The notes: generated by a model from the letters alone, not told the origin. DNA of 64,000 nucleotides from Albugo candida (GCA_040437565.1 JBDOQK010000047.1:215154-279153); one strand, 5' to 3'. Counted from the stretch's first letter, positions 32,222 to 44,901 are shown. Numbers and translations are program-made.

Positions 32222-34151
32222 ATGAGCTCAAGCATGGGCGGAGGGAATCCCAACGCAAACGTTGCCGCATTGAGCGCCGCACAACCATCCTCTGGGAATA
32301 ATACAGGGACTAACGCGTCCACAAAGTCAGGAAGTGTGGCTGAACGGAGCCCTCGTCTCGTCGAGGAGATAAATAAATATGGAAAACCAGGCGCAATTGA
32401 GAAAGAATTGCGATATGGGACGAGCGGATTTCGCTGTGATGCATCATTGCTTGATGCCGCAGTCCATCGTATGGGAATGTTGGCGATACTGAGATCGAGA
32501 AAGGAGGAGAAGATCACTGGATTGATGATATCTGCATCTCACAATCCAGCAAATGATAACGGGATAAAGCTGATTGATCCTCGTGGTGAATTGATGACGT
32601 CGTCATGGGAAGATGTGAGCATTATTTCCATATTGATCCAATTTTTTCGAAACATTATTGTGGAATTGTGTGTAGTATGCGAATCGATTGGCAAATGCAG
32701 CTACCGATAAAGTCTTGGAGATTCTGGATCATATTGTGGTGACTGAAAAGATCGATTTGGATACCACGGGAAATGTCTTTATTGCCAAAGATACACGTCC
32801 AAGTAGTGAGGTAACGTCGTCTTTTATTCTAGGATCCATCCATTGAGTGTGTTCTTTACAGCACCTGGCTGAAGTGGCACGTGAAGGTGCTCTAGCGATA
32901 GGAGGAAACGTGTTGGATTTTGGATTGCAAACAACGCCGCAATTACATCATCTTGTTCGAATGGTAAGAATACAACCTCGGTTTTTCCACGCGAGCTGAC
33001 AAGTTTTGTTTTCGTAGTGGAATTTTGAGCATTACAATAAGGGAGATTGGGCGTCAGAAGTCGGATATTACAACATGCTTGTTGATGGATTCAAACAGCT
33101 GACCGGATCGCAAGATTCGAAAAAGCTCGAAATGCGTACTCCTCTTTATGTCGATTGTGCCCATGGCATTGGTGCGACACAATTGGCAAAGCTTGCAAAG
33201 GAACTGGGAGAATGTTTGCATCTGGAGGTCTGTAATCTTCCCAATGATGGAGAATTGAATCATGAATGTGGTGCTGATTACGTCCAAAAAGCTCGTAAAT
33301 ATCCCAGTGGATTTTCACGAGATAACGACAAAGGAAAGCGTTGTTGTAGTTTGGATGGTGATGCTGATCGCGTGGTGTTTCATTACTTTGACGAGAAGGC
33401 AGATTGGCATCTTTTGAACGGAGACAAAATCGCATGCTTATTTGCCGAATTCTTTTTGGAGAAATTGAAAGTGTTGGATCTGGACAAGTCAGTGCCACTC
33501 GGCTGTGTACAAACGGCTTATGCCAATGGCGCATCAACGCACTATTTACGTGAAAAAGGGATCGAGGTGGTTGTTGCTGAAACTGGCGTCAAGTTTTGTC
33601 ATGCAAAAGCATCAGAGTTTGACATTGGTATCTATTTCGAGTCAAATGGCCACGGAACTGTTCTGATTAAAGACGAGCTGGTAGAGAAGCTTCAGAAATG
33701 GGAAAGCTCTACTCATGATGAGCGTAAAAAGCAAGCTATCATTCAACTTCTCGCATCTCATCAGTTGCTCAATCAGGCCACAGGAGACGCCATCAGCGAT
33801 TTATTGTTTGTTGAGGTACTTCTGATTCAGAAACAGTGGTCGATCGCGGATTGGGACGCTGTTTACTGCGACAAACCGACCCGAGAAACAAAGATTCCAG
33901 TAGAGGAAATGAAGAGTGCGGCGGAATGGAGCTCGAATGCTTTTCAACAAAACGTGGATGAGATCATCAGTGAAATGGCCGTCAGTAATGCTCGGGCGTT
34001 CGTGCGGGCATCTGGCACCGAGAGTGTTGTTCGTGTATTTGCGGAAGCCGATACCCAGCAAGATTGTGACTCATTAGCACTGAAGATTGCGCAATGGGTC
34101 CACTGCCATTGCAATGGCGTTGGACCGTCGCCTAATGCATTTGTAGCGTGA
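32222..34151 (+). CDS. PGM3: phosphoacetylglucosamine mutase (AGM1/PGM3)
   Basis: Converts GlcNAc-6-phosphate to GlcNAc-1-phosphate on the way to UDP-GlcNAc, needed for N-glycans, GPI anchors and chitin. Four exons: 32222-32614, 32676-32810, 32862-32963, 33018-34151; all phases agree, 587 aa. Introns are 61, 51 and 54 nt. An N-terminal extension of about 45 residues rich in Ser, Asn and Gly precedes KELRYGTSGFR. Marks in order: ITGLMISASHNPANDNGIKL (phospho-serine loop), FIAKDTRPSSE, LQTTPQLHHLV, CSLDGDADRVVFHY (Mg loop), VQTAYANGASTHYL, IYFESNGHGTVL (sugar-binding loop) and AFVRASGTESVVRVFAEAD (phosphate-binding loop). Thus all four catalytic elements are intact. AATAAA lies at 34195-34200, a possible polyadenylation signal. 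Confidence 0.95.
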
Positions 34152-34961
34152 AGCAGTGACTTCCCACAACGCCATTTTCGGCAGCTTAAGTGTCAATAAA
34201 TCCTTTGGAGTTGGAATTAATTACTTTTGTACCATTAACTGATAGGCACAGATAAGTTAATTCCAGTAAACACTTCTGAGCCACTCAGTGCTCATAATCT
34301 TTTTCGCCTTATAGTACACAAGCCGTTTAGCGTAATTTTTTTTCCTTAGAACATACCGGCGCTCCCACGTATGGAATAGGATTCAGTGGACAAATGATTA
34401 CTTTGAATCAGCTACACTGAACAGAGTTTTAGTCGACTCGATCCAAATTTGTTGAAAATATGAAACAAACTGATGTCCACTATCTTTTAATCCGTAGTCC
34501 AACGATGCACTTACATTTACTAATCAGAAGGCGTAATTATTAATGTAGTGCTACACGCTACGTATGCGAAAAATGAGCTGCTACCATTTGAATTTTTTCA
34601 AGTCGATGGCAGTTGTCTCATTGTTTACGTTTGTTACTACCCCGCTTTTACACGTAAATACACCGTTTCTTCTCGAATTGTGTGGTTGCTTACTATCTTG
34701 GACGTTGCATTCTCGATCGTTTTGCATTTTCGTCTTGTTGTGGAGAAACTTGAAATTTTTGGGTACCATTCGAAAATTTCGAGGAAGCCCTTATACCCAC
34801 CGTTCCGTGATCGGATTGGCTTGAAGTATTTTACGGATCCACTAAAAATTTCAATGCTCTGAATACGTAAAGATGAGATTTTGAGTGTTTTTGAAGACAA
34901 ATTTGTGTTCATTGCGAATTGATCGAGTTGGCTGACACCTCGTTATTATAATATAATTCAC
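34152..34961. other. AT-rich intergenic region, nothing recognised
   Basis: About 810 bases. Overlapping AT-rich frames rich in Phe, Leu and Val near 34550-34860 look like composition effects rather than genes. No repeat or RNA gene recognised. Confidence 0.35.
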
Positions 34962-35660
34962 ATGAAACGACAACGATCAAACTCGTTTCAGACAGTTATC
35001 CATCCCAGCTTCGATCAACGCAGACTGAATCCCGCTGTGTATCACGGCGATCGAAAGTACGGATTGGGATGCACACGTATCGATAATAAAGACTGTGTAA
35101 ATACCCTTGTCACATGCCGACAATCACATCAAGTCTTCGGTACGCAAGAGAAGATGGAGACAACAACAGCAGAACAGCTACCATTCTATGGGTTTTTCGC
35201 TACGACCGTTTTCGATCGAGCGATTATGTCGCGGGAAGAATGCATTGTTCTCGCTTCTGAAATGGCGATGGATTTTTACAGCGAATTGAGCATGTTGTAT
35301 GATATGACATTAGAGCTGAAGGACACAAATGAAGGCACACGACATATGGATGAACTGGTTGTCATATTACGTACCGCTCTACAAGACAGCTCGGTGTTCC
35401 CAATCACATTGGAGACAGCAAAGGCAATGGCACTCAATATCAGACGAATCTATACCGGTCTTATTCGGGTGTATCTTTTTCTCTTTCAGCATTATCATCG
35501 AGCATTTATGCTATTAGATGTTGCAGAATTACTTTCTGCTTGTTGGGAACGATTATTAGCATTTTCAGTGGAGTACAAGGTATTAGAAAATGATGCCATT
35601 CATCAGGCACACAATTTGATCCTACGGATCACCAGTTCCACCCTAAAAGATAGCATCTGA
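34962..35660 (+). CDS. divergent MOB/phocein-like protein
   Basis: MOB proteins are coactivators of NDR/LATS kinases or parts of STRIPAK. Single exon, 232 aa. The family frame is visible as LASEMAMDFYSELSMLYDMT (compare NLAVDFFNQINLLYG), then FPITLETAKAMALNIRRIY, TGLIRVYLFLFQHYHRAF and VAELLSACWERLLAFSVEYK with VLEND (compare LNTCFKHFIFFVQEFNLID). The segment between, which in true MOBs holds the CT-xxxx-C zinc ligands and the aromatic YEYRWADG stretch, is replaced by a short polar linker, and the usual H-xx-Y-H-xx-H helix is altered. The first 60 residues are basic and unmatched. It may be a MOB that lost zinc and partner binding, or only a MOB-fold relative. Confidence 0.6.
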   Translation: MKRQRSNSFQTVIHPSFDQRRLNPAVYHGDRKYGLGCTRIDNKDCVNTLVTCRQSHQVFGTQEKMETTTAEQLPFYGFFATTVFDRAIMSREECIVLASEMAMDFYSELSMLYDMTLELKDTNEGTRHMDELVVILRTALQDSSVFPITLETAKAMALNIRRIYTGLIRVYLFLFQHYHRAFMLLDVAELLSACWERLLAFSVEYKVLENDAIHQAHNLILRITSSTLKDSI

Positions 35661-35770
35661 CACACATACACATAAATACATACTATACCATTGGTATACC
35701 CTTCCTTTTCTACTACACTGTATACTACCGGGCGTCCGATCGCTGACGTCAGACGCTGTTGGGTTATGTG

Positions 35771-38700
35771 ATGACAATTCTGTGTGACGTGCTCAATTAT
35801 CTGCTCCATTCTTGCACTTCTGGGTCCTTTCACAATGACTCTGAACCTATCGGCAACTCAAATTACCAGACATTACAACTTTTACCTGCATTTGAAGCCA
35901 CAAAAAAACGCCGATTCTCGACCAATTATGCGGTCGAATGCACTATAGAATTGGAAATTCCGTCTTATTTTCTCGAAAAAGAGGTACAGTATCACTCCAC
36001 CAATGATTTATTCCGTGTACTTGGTATTGAAACGATCCAAACGACCAAAAACAACGCAGAATACCACATAACTGTGAAATCCATTGCAAGCAACAGCAAG
36101 GCTGATAAAGTGGGAGTACAACGGGGTGCGGTCATATCTCGGGTTCAGACAGAAAATCTGCGATATGTGTGCTACCGAGACGCACTGACACGAATTCAAG
36201 AAAAACTGCGAGAGTTTCACGAAACAAAAGCCGTTCATTTTCATGTGGAATTCTTACAGTGTAATCAAGATGCATTGTACAGCAATCCAGACGTGTACGC
36301 AATCACTCAATTTCCATCCCCACAAGGCAGACGATTGCCCCACGTTCATCAATTTGCAATTGCAGAAAGCGATTGTGTCAATACTACGGAGAAATCCATT
36401 CCTTCTGAGGATCCCAATCGATCTCAGCCATTCGTATACGGGATACCGAATCCGCCAGTTAGTCGACATCACGTCAATTCAAGTCGTCCCAGGAATCAGT
36501 CAACGCGTCATTTTTGGATGTCGGATCGCTCGGCGAAGGCTTGTTATGAATGTGATAAATTGTTCACATTTTTCCGACGACGACATCATTGTCGGTCGTG
36601 TGGGCAGATCTTCTGTTCCGATTGTTGTACCAAACTGCAGCATTCAGGGACATCCGTCATTATGAACGAGTCTATGAAAAAGCTTAGAAAACAACTCGTT
36701 TGTCATACGTGTCATCGCCAATTACGGGAAGGTTTGCAATTGGATGTCAGTGGAGGCCTCGATGTCGCGATAACGAATGCGGTCGTATTGAATTCCAAGA
36801 CCAATAAAGTGACACGAAGCACCAGTGGTAATGGAAGCTTCCTCTTTGGAGATCAATCGATTGGAAGTGTGGGGTCTGTCGTCAAACACACGTGGAAGCA
36901 TCCGAAATTTGATACGATCTATCAAGACCCTTCACCAAGCTCACAGACGCTGATGCTCATACCGCCCAATATCGCAGCAGCGCTCCAAAAATCATCGACA
37001 ACAAACAGGGAGTCCACCCGAACGTGTCAGTTGGAGACTGGAGAACTCTTTGAAAAAGACGATATGAATGATGATATTCGGCAATTACCTCACGATCAAT
37101 TTCATGAGAAAATGCGATCATCAGCACTCTTTAGCATCTTTCCCAGAGTCCAGATCGTAGCCAGTGTCCAACAATTCACGCATCAGCCGCGCTTCCGCGT
37201 TGTTGGAACCTCGCGACATTGTGAGTCTGTAAAGCGTCGAAGTCGCAGCAGAAGCCTTCCACTCCGATTATTGAATGTGACAAAACAAGTCTTGGCGGAA
37301 ATCGTACCGAAAGAAATCCAAAGTATGGTCGCAATCAAACTGAAGCGATCGAATAGCGATGGAAATTGCTACAATCCAAGCCAACGTCGATGGAACGAGA
37401 AGGAATTCAAACAGTTGATTGAAAAATCCAACAAGGAAGCTCTTGTTGCAAACACATTGCCTCCTTCACATACTTTGCGACCACGACAACGAGCTATCTC
37501 TGTCACTATTGGAGACGTCCATTTTGGCCATTTGACCAAGCAAGATCCCTGGGAAATTCGTGCTCAATCGGAAGCGAAATACGCCGAACAAGAATCCACT
37601 TTTCGATCATTGAGTGTGACGAACACCCTTCCGTCAGGATCTCTCGTACCGACAAAGGCATTCTCTAAGGAGTTAGCGCTCTTACATAGCATTGGATTGT
37701 CGAAAGATGCGATCGCGAATTTTGAGGATATGGAGGCTATCCGTCGAGAAAAGCTCGTGTCTGAAACCATGACCCATCATGCGAAAAAGCGGACTGAAGA
37801 GAAGATCACTCGTTTATTTCAGTCGCTATCGTGTGTTTCTCGACTTTGTCACATCGAACAAGAAGAATGGATGCGAATCATTCAAGAATTCTCTCATCGA
37901 GCAGCGACATTGATTCTTTGTGAGCCAGATACTGGCGATCGGATGGATGTGATGGAGTATGTTCAGATCAAATCCATCAGCTCCGGCAACGCGGAAGACA
38001 GTTTCTTCATTGATGGAGTGCTTGTGCATCGCTCGTTGGCGAGAAAAGGAATGCGTACAGACATCGAGTATCCTCGCATCATGCTGATCGCTTCATCGTT
38101 GGAGTATCAACGCAAACGCGACGCTCTTTCGTCCTTGGAATCCGTCGCGAATCAGGAAATCGAGTACATGCATTTGATCACTGAAAAACTGATGATATTT
38201 GGTCCCGATATCGTGTTATTTGGTGGTCATGTGCATCGCGTTGCTGAGGAACTTTTGTTCAAGGAAAATGTTGTGGTCGTCAAAAACGTTCGACTCGTTG
38301 ATCTCCAGCGCGTTGCACGGAACACTGGCGCCTCGCTACTCGCATCTTGCGATCACGTCGATAAGATATCGGAAAAGAATGTGCTTGGAACGTGTCGGCG
38401 CTTCTACGTGTTGATCACCGAACAAGAACCAAGAAGCGAGCGAAGAATGAGACCTTTATTCGTATCGAATTCGGTGCCACAGGATCGTCAGAAGCGGCCT
38501 CAGCGGCAGAATATAGTGTTTGATTGTGGACCGTGCACGCGAGGATGCACAGTGTGCTTACGTGGAGCCTCTGATGAAGTATTAGAGGAGATATCATCCG
38601 TTCTTTGTGAGATCATTCGGTCGGCTTACAACATGCGACTACAACGGGCACTGTTGGTGTCTTCAGGCTTTCTCCCCGTTGTTTCGGATGCTACCATACG

Positions 38701-41663
38701 ATCCTTTGCTGAAGAATGGTTTGTCCAGCACTCGACATCGTTGTATCTGTCGCTCAAATCCAACTCATTATCAATGCGAGCAGCGCTCAAGGAATCTCGA
38801 GCATTATGTAAACCGTGTTTGACGCAAACTTTACACACCAATGAGCATGGAAAAGGTCCAAGATCGAGTTCCGATGGTGAGCGGAATTGTGCCTTCAATG
38901 TACGATCGACGGAAGATCTCTGCAATCGTATTTTATTTTCCACTTGTTGGAGCTCTTTGGACGGCAAAACGGCTTCAAGCGCCGAGATGATGTGCATTGA
39001 TTTTTACTCGTCAAACGATTGCTCCCTCGGTCAATTTCTGATGAAATTCTGCTTTGATCGACGAAATCGCGATTTCCGACGTGCATTTCGCGGGTCAAAG
39101 CTCTCGTTCTCGCACGATACGACTCGTATTACGCTTTCTGTCAAAGATCTCTTCGATGCCAAAGAAATGAATGAGAAGCAGACGCAGTCATTCGACACAA
39201 AGCCTGGAGACTCGCTGTCGCCTCGTGTCTTATTACGTGTGATCAAATCAGATCAGGCGCTCATGTGGTCCAGAAAAGTTGATGAAAATGCCAATGGATC
39301 CAATTCGGTAGCGAGTCGATACTCTCACGTCCATCGCGATGTTTGGAATTACTCATTTGGGAAGTTTCTCGAAGATTTGTTTTATGGGAAAACGATGGAC
39401 ATTGATACGTGTCGTCTACCGCATTTACAAGTCCAAAACTCACGTGATCCAAGTCTTGTTCGCTACTTTTCCAAGCAAGGACGAATTGTGAGTTTGCAAT
39501 ATGAACCGCTGGAACCAGTGCTGCATGTCGCCTTACAGCCAATATTGTGGCAGGATCACATTGACCAGAAGGAGCAACTTGAAGCTGTACAAGAACTCTG
39601 TGCTCTTGCGTCCCAAGTGTACGCGGTCACCACTGAAAAGGTCGAGGAATCCTTGGCCGATTTCGTACCACCGCCACACGCGAAATACAATCTGAAAATC
39701 CTGCAAAATGAAGTCCGACAATGGTACTCGTGCTACGCGCTTAAGATCGAAACGGATCCTCCAACTGATATATTTGCTAAAAATCGTCACATCAAAGAGA
39801 TTTACCAGCACGCGGCCGATTGGAGTCTTCGAATCCGACAAGCCACACACGCAACTGTCAAATTATCATTGAAACATCCCGAAAATAGTCCCAAATCGAT
39901 GCTTCCTCGTGCGTGGTTTAGCGAATTAGCGACTGAAATGGATAAACAGGGGACTCCACTCTCAAACTCTGCCTCCGAACTGAGCACTTTGGATGAACAT
40001 CCGACTTCCACAGAACATCTTGAATTGATGACACCAATTATGGAAAATGCTGGCGATTTGAGCAATTTGGCGACGGTAGCCCGAGATCTTGCAACGCGAA
40101 GACACGCTACGACGACACCTTCGAATGGCTTTGGTGTTGTTTCCAATGAAGTGACAAATACCTTGAACACGCATTGGCGTAATGGAATCTATCGCAATGT
40201 CACATTTGAAGATGGAAGCTTGGAATACGGGACACATGACGACGATCACGTTGCGCACACATTTCCAGCTCATGATTTTTCTTGGGAAAGTAGCACGCAT
40301 ACACCGAATCCTTCTGCAGCTGCTCAGAGTTCCTATTCGACTCAAATGGCTTTGGAAGCATTTCAAAAATCTCGTCAGCGATGTGGAGCATACGGCTTGG
40401 GGTACTTCACGATCCCAAAGAGTATCCTTCAGAATCATCCGAGCCTTCCCGTTGGTGTCAAAGACACTGTGATTCTTGTGAACCCTTCTCAGCCAACTTC
40501 TGTTGTCGCGTACTCGCTGTGTTCCAAGTTTTACACGCGACAATTGAATGATTTCCTGGCACGAGAAAGCTCACAATCACACTTTCGGACACAGACGTGT
40601 CTTCAGATGGAAACAAACGGTCTGAGTGTCGAAGAAGAGAATGAACGACTCGATAATCTTCGCTCTTGTCGTCGGACCAATGTGGATCATGTGTTTGTGG
40701 ATGAGAACGAATTCCAACCCGCCACGCGATTCAGTTGCAAATCGTATTACGCCATGCAATTCCACGCATTACGACGTCTTTATTACGGCGGAGATCGCAA
40801 TTATATCGAATCTCTGTGTCATTGTGAGCAATGGAATGCAGCAGGCGGTAAATCTGGCGCAGAATTTCTGAAGACTTTGGATCAGCGATTTATTGCAAAA
40901 GCCATTCCTCAGATCGAAGTACAAATGTTTTTGAGTATGGCCAATGATTACTTTGCGTATATGGCGAAAACGTTTCAAGACAACTTATCGTCGATGCTGA
41001 GTAAGGTCCTCGGGATCTACAAAGTCTCCGTTTCGGTACGTGTTGTATCGCTGCTCCATACCAAATGCTGATGATTTGTATCGATAGAATGACGTCGAGC
41101 AGACAATGTGCATTTTGGTGATGGAAAATCTGATTTATGGACGCGAAGTGAATTTCTCATTTGATCTGAAGGGAAAGCTGGAAGGTCGATTTCGTACGTC
41201 CAATGCGGTAGCATCGAATTCTGTTCTTTGGGATCGCAATTTTGTGGAAATGGCCAGTGGAATTCCCTTACCATTGCAGGAATCTGCCATGTCGCTGTTG
41301 CTTTCTGCGGTAATGAATGACACATCGTTTCTGGCTTCCGTGCAAGCGACCGATTACTCCATGCTTGTGGGATACGATCTCGGAAAACAAGAGATTGTCG
41401 CGTGTATCATCGATTACATCCACAAGTACGACTTTCTCAAGATGGTAGAGCATGCAGGCAAACGGCTGATACAAGAAGAAGATGAAATTACAGTACTAAA
41501 CCCCAAACATTATCGAAAACGGTTCTGTCACGCGATGACAAAGTACTTTACAACCATTCCGTCTCGATATACGCGTGTGACAACTGTCGTGCGAGCCGGT
41601 TTGAATGCAACGAGTCTTAGTGGAACGCTTTACGATGACAGTACGATGGAAGCACCCGTATGA
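35771..41663 (+). CDS. FYVE-containing phosphatidylinositol-3-phosphate 5-kinase (Fab1/PIKfyve type) with PDZ-like N-terminus
   Basis: Makes PI(3,5)P2 on endosomes and vacuoles. Two exons, 35771-41035 and 41088-41663 (52 nt intron GTACGT...GATAG), 1946 aa. In order: a PDZ-like domain around residues 60-150 (FRVLGIETIQTTKN, YHITVKSIASNSKADKVG, VQRGAVISRV); a FYVE finger around 255-320 (WMSDRSAKACYECDKLF, FRRRHHCRSCGQIFCSDCC, LVCHTCHRQL), with the PI3P-binding RRHHCRSCG intact; a CCT/TCP1-like apical domain around 640-900 (GPDIVLFGGHVHRVAEELL); and a C-terminal PIPK core (GGKSGAEFLKTLDQRFIAK, FSFDLKGKLEGRF, YSMLVGYDLGKQEIVACIID, KRFCHAMTKYF). DLKG and IID motifs are present. The architecture FYVE-CCT-PIPK is standard; the PDZ-like domain in place of DEP is the unusual part. 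Exon 2 start and phase agree exactly. Confidence 0.93.
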
Positions 41664-42207
41664 GTCGATGTCAGTGACGTCTTATGCAATGGAAAGCGTG
41701 AATATGCATCAAAAAAGAGAATTTGCAGGCACACGTGTCTCAATCGCGTTCGTCGTTGAGAACATACGAAAGAAGGAAACGGGAAATAGAATTGAAAGCG
41801 TAAAAGCAACGCGCCAATTCCTGCAGCTTTCTGACTTGTTTTATGTGATTCGTGCAATGTCAATAATATCCATCAATCAAAGCTCTTCTTGCTTANNNNN
41901 NNNNNNNNNNNNNNNNNNNNNNNNNNNNNNNNNNNNNNNNNNNNNNNNNNNNNNNNNNNNNNNNNNNNNNNNNNNNNNNNNNNNNNNNNNNNNNNCAATC
42001 AAAGCTCTTCTTGCTTAAATTCTCTATCAAATAATATATTCTTTGTTTACGTTATCTCCTATAGCTGATTTTCGTAGCATTTGGTTCTACGGAATTGGAC
42101 CATTCTGACTATGAAATGCGTAAAAGCATTATTTTTACACCTTGATTGCGTCAAATTTTTACCGAACCAGGTACACCACGAGATATAGAATACGTAACGA
42201 ATAAATA
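41664..42207. other. intergenic region with short false duplication around gap 41896-41995 (22 nt)
   Basis: 41874-41895 equals 41996-42017. Otherwise AT-rich sequence with no recognised gene; after collapse about 420 bases. Confidence 0.8.
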
Positions 42208-44791
42208 ATGGAAGCTCACATAATGGAAGAAACCCTTTCAGTAACAAATGATCTCATTGAGAGAGTTACAATTACCACCAAAGCTACATCTGTTAAAGAT
42301 CGTATTGATAGATTACATAATGCTATAAGCACAGTTCAGCAGTGCATACCGCAACGCGAAATGAATTCAAAGAAAAGTGCCATCGGATTTGTTTCTTCCG
42401 TACTGAAAGACCCACAGAAAACAGCACCACGGGTACCGATGGAACCGGATGCGCTGCCTGCAGAGACTACCGAGAAAAAGATAAAGGTTCATCGATTGAC
42501 TGATGCGGCAGCCAGGCACGAGAGCTGGATGGAAGTGGATGGAGAGGATCACGACAGAGAAGAGTCTGATGAAGACGAGGAGGAAGAACCGTATACGATA
42601 CAATGGGAATGTGGGTCTCTTGGAATCGTATTCAAGACAAATTCGAGTGGAAAAGCGATTATCCGTAAGGTGAATCGCAAGGGAAATGCAAATGGATTGC
42701 AATTTGCGCGGGTGGGTGACACCCTTATTGCAATGAATGATGCATCGACCGATAAGATGTCGTATGCAGCGATGATGGACACACTTCGGAACCCAAAGCT
42801 TCCCATCACCTTGCACTTTTTACCAATTAGTATCACTCATTCAGACGGATCGGAGAAAGATTCCGAAATGAAGAATCAGCAACGATCGACAAGCACAACG
42901 ATTCCGGAAGACTTGCCTTCCACTTCGACATCGGAGCAGCCTTCGTCAGATTTGTTGAGTATGGCTTCCAAAGATGGAAGCGTCAATGTGGATTTCCCAA
43001 AGCTTGGTGAAGACGAGTTTGATGTCGTATGGGATCGTGGACCCCTAGGATGCGGACTCAAACAGCGTCGATCTCTTCCAGTAGTGAAATCCGTCACAGG
43101 AGCGGCAAAGNNNNNNNNNNNNNNNNNNNNNNNNNNNNNNNNNNNNNNNNNNNNNNNNNNNNNNNNNNNNNNNNNNNNNNNNNNNNNNNNNNNNNNNNNN
43201 NNNNNNNNNNCACATTGACGCTTCCATCTTTGGAAGCGTCAATGTGGATTTCCCAAAGCTTGGTGAAGACGAGTTTGATGTCGTATGGGATCGTGGACCG
43301 CTAGGATGCGGACTCAAACAGCGTCGATCTCTTCCAGTAGTGAAATCCGTCACAGGAGCGGCAAAGAGTCCATCAGTGATGCAAATTCGATCAGGCGATT
43401 TTTTGCTGTTGATCAATGGATTACAGACGGGTGAGATCGGATTCAAAGAGACCGTGAAAGTGCTTCAGACAGCTTCAAAACCCGTATACCTTCGCTTCCG
43501 TCGTAGAAAACCGTCCGAACAGCATACCTCAGCACGAGATTTTGCATCACAATATCACTCAAATATGGCAGATTTTCAGACCCCTCCCATCCAATACACT
43601 GTTACCTGGAAAGAGGGACCACTTGGAATTCAAATCAAAGCTCGCGCCGATGGTTTTGTGTATGTTTCCAAATTTACCGGCCTCGAAGGAAAGGCGTCAT
43701 CCGTCAGTAGTGAAATTGCTATTGGCGATGTTTTTCTAACCATTGGAAAAGTTGAAATAAAGACCATTGGGATAGCTGCTGCATTTCAATTGCTTCGAAC
43801 TGTGGCTAAGCCTGTCAATTTGGTGTTTGAACGGCCCACCACAAAAGCCTTGTTCACTCAGCAGCGCCACACTTTTGGTGATTCTGACCCTAAAAAACCA
43901 CGCAGCATAGATGCTGGAAGAGGATCTTGGGCTGGAGCCGGAAGCGGTACGCGACAAGAATTTGATTGTCCCAAGCTTGAAGAATGTCACTTCAAAACAC
44001 AAGCTGCACCCGACACTGCAGACGTAACCAAACAACCTATCGATGAAAAGGCGATCAATCCTGTCTCACCACCAAGATTCTCTGATCTCGTATCTGGCAC
44101 AATAGCAACGAAATCACTCAAGGAATTGCCCCCTCCACCCCCATACGCGGAGATATTTACAAAAGATGGACAATGGCGAAGATCTGGCCAAATAAATACA
44201 TTTTCGCTGCTGCCATTACCAAATGATGCACAAATAAAACAATCGGACGACGGCGATCAGGGAGTCGATGGAGGTTTGTCGGGAGTACCATGCACAATGG
44301 ACACACAAGGACGCTTGGATCCGAACGAACTCCGTCACCATGACAAATATTACTATCTACGACAGCAGTACCTCGCAGCTGAGCGAGAACGGAATATGGG
44401 TCCATCGAATTCTGCACACAGACATCCATCCATTTTGACATCGTACTCGGATATCGACGATTCTGAAATTATGACCGCTGCGGTAATGCGTCAACGCACA
44501 GCAAACACTCTTATGCAATCAAAAGCTCCTCCACCGGTAACTTCAACTCCAGAATTATGGATTCGATGGTCAGAAGGACCTCTTGGGGTTACATTTAAGC
44601 GATTTGAAGGAAGAATCGTTCTCTCTCGGCTCACCGGCATGGGGTACTCCAAAGGATTGGATCAGTTAAGTCCGGGAGATTGGCTGGTTAGCATCAACGA
44701 TGTGGATACGCGAAATATGAAATTAAGCGATACTATGAAACTCTTAAAATCCCTGACAAAGCCATTAGAAATGTGCTTTGTCTTGCAGTAG
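42208..44791 (+). CDS. protein with four PDZ domains
   Basis: PDZ domains bind C-terminal peptides and build scaffolds at membranes or the cytoskeleton. After collapsing 256 nt (136 nt overlap, 100 N and 20 nt fold-back) the frame is 775 aa with no intron. Each domain starts with an aromatic-rich strand and a G-LG loop: IQWECGSLGIVFKTNSSG; VVWDRGPLGCGLKQRRSL; VTWKEGPLGIQIKARADG; IRWSEGPLGVTFKRFEG. Each continues with a GD-x-L/F-x-x-I-N/G element (GDTLIAMND, GDFLLLING, GDVFLTIGK, GDWLVSIND). The last domain runs to the C-terminus (LEMCFVLQ). An acidic stretch EESDEDEEEE precedes domain 1, and a Pro-rich linker (ELPPPPPYAEIF) lies between 3 and 4 with a possible PPxY motif. No kinase, guanylate kinase or membrane segment is attached. 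AATAAA at 44817-44822 lies 26 nt after the stop. Confidence 0.9.
42975..43366. repeat. false duplication in the PDZ gene (136 nt) with fold-back at the contig edge
   Basis: 42975-43110 equals 43231-43366 except C43044 versus G43300, a silent Pro codon difference. The right contig begins with CACATTGACGCTTCCA (43211-43226), which is the exact reverse complement of 43231-43246 with a 4 nt loop and is absent from the left copy. Confidence 0.9.
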
Positions 44792-44901
44792 TGCTGTCTG
44801 TGTGTATTTAAAAATCAATAAATTCTTTCCACCATGGCAATCGTGTTCATTTTCAATCGGCAGGTGGGTCTAGTATTAGAGTAGATACATGCTCAGATAC
44901 G

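Noticed and set aside
34548-34862. Overlapping AT-rich + and - frames
   Set aside because: Three frames of similar length overlap with Phe/Leu/Val-rich composition, as expected from AT-rich noncoding DNA.
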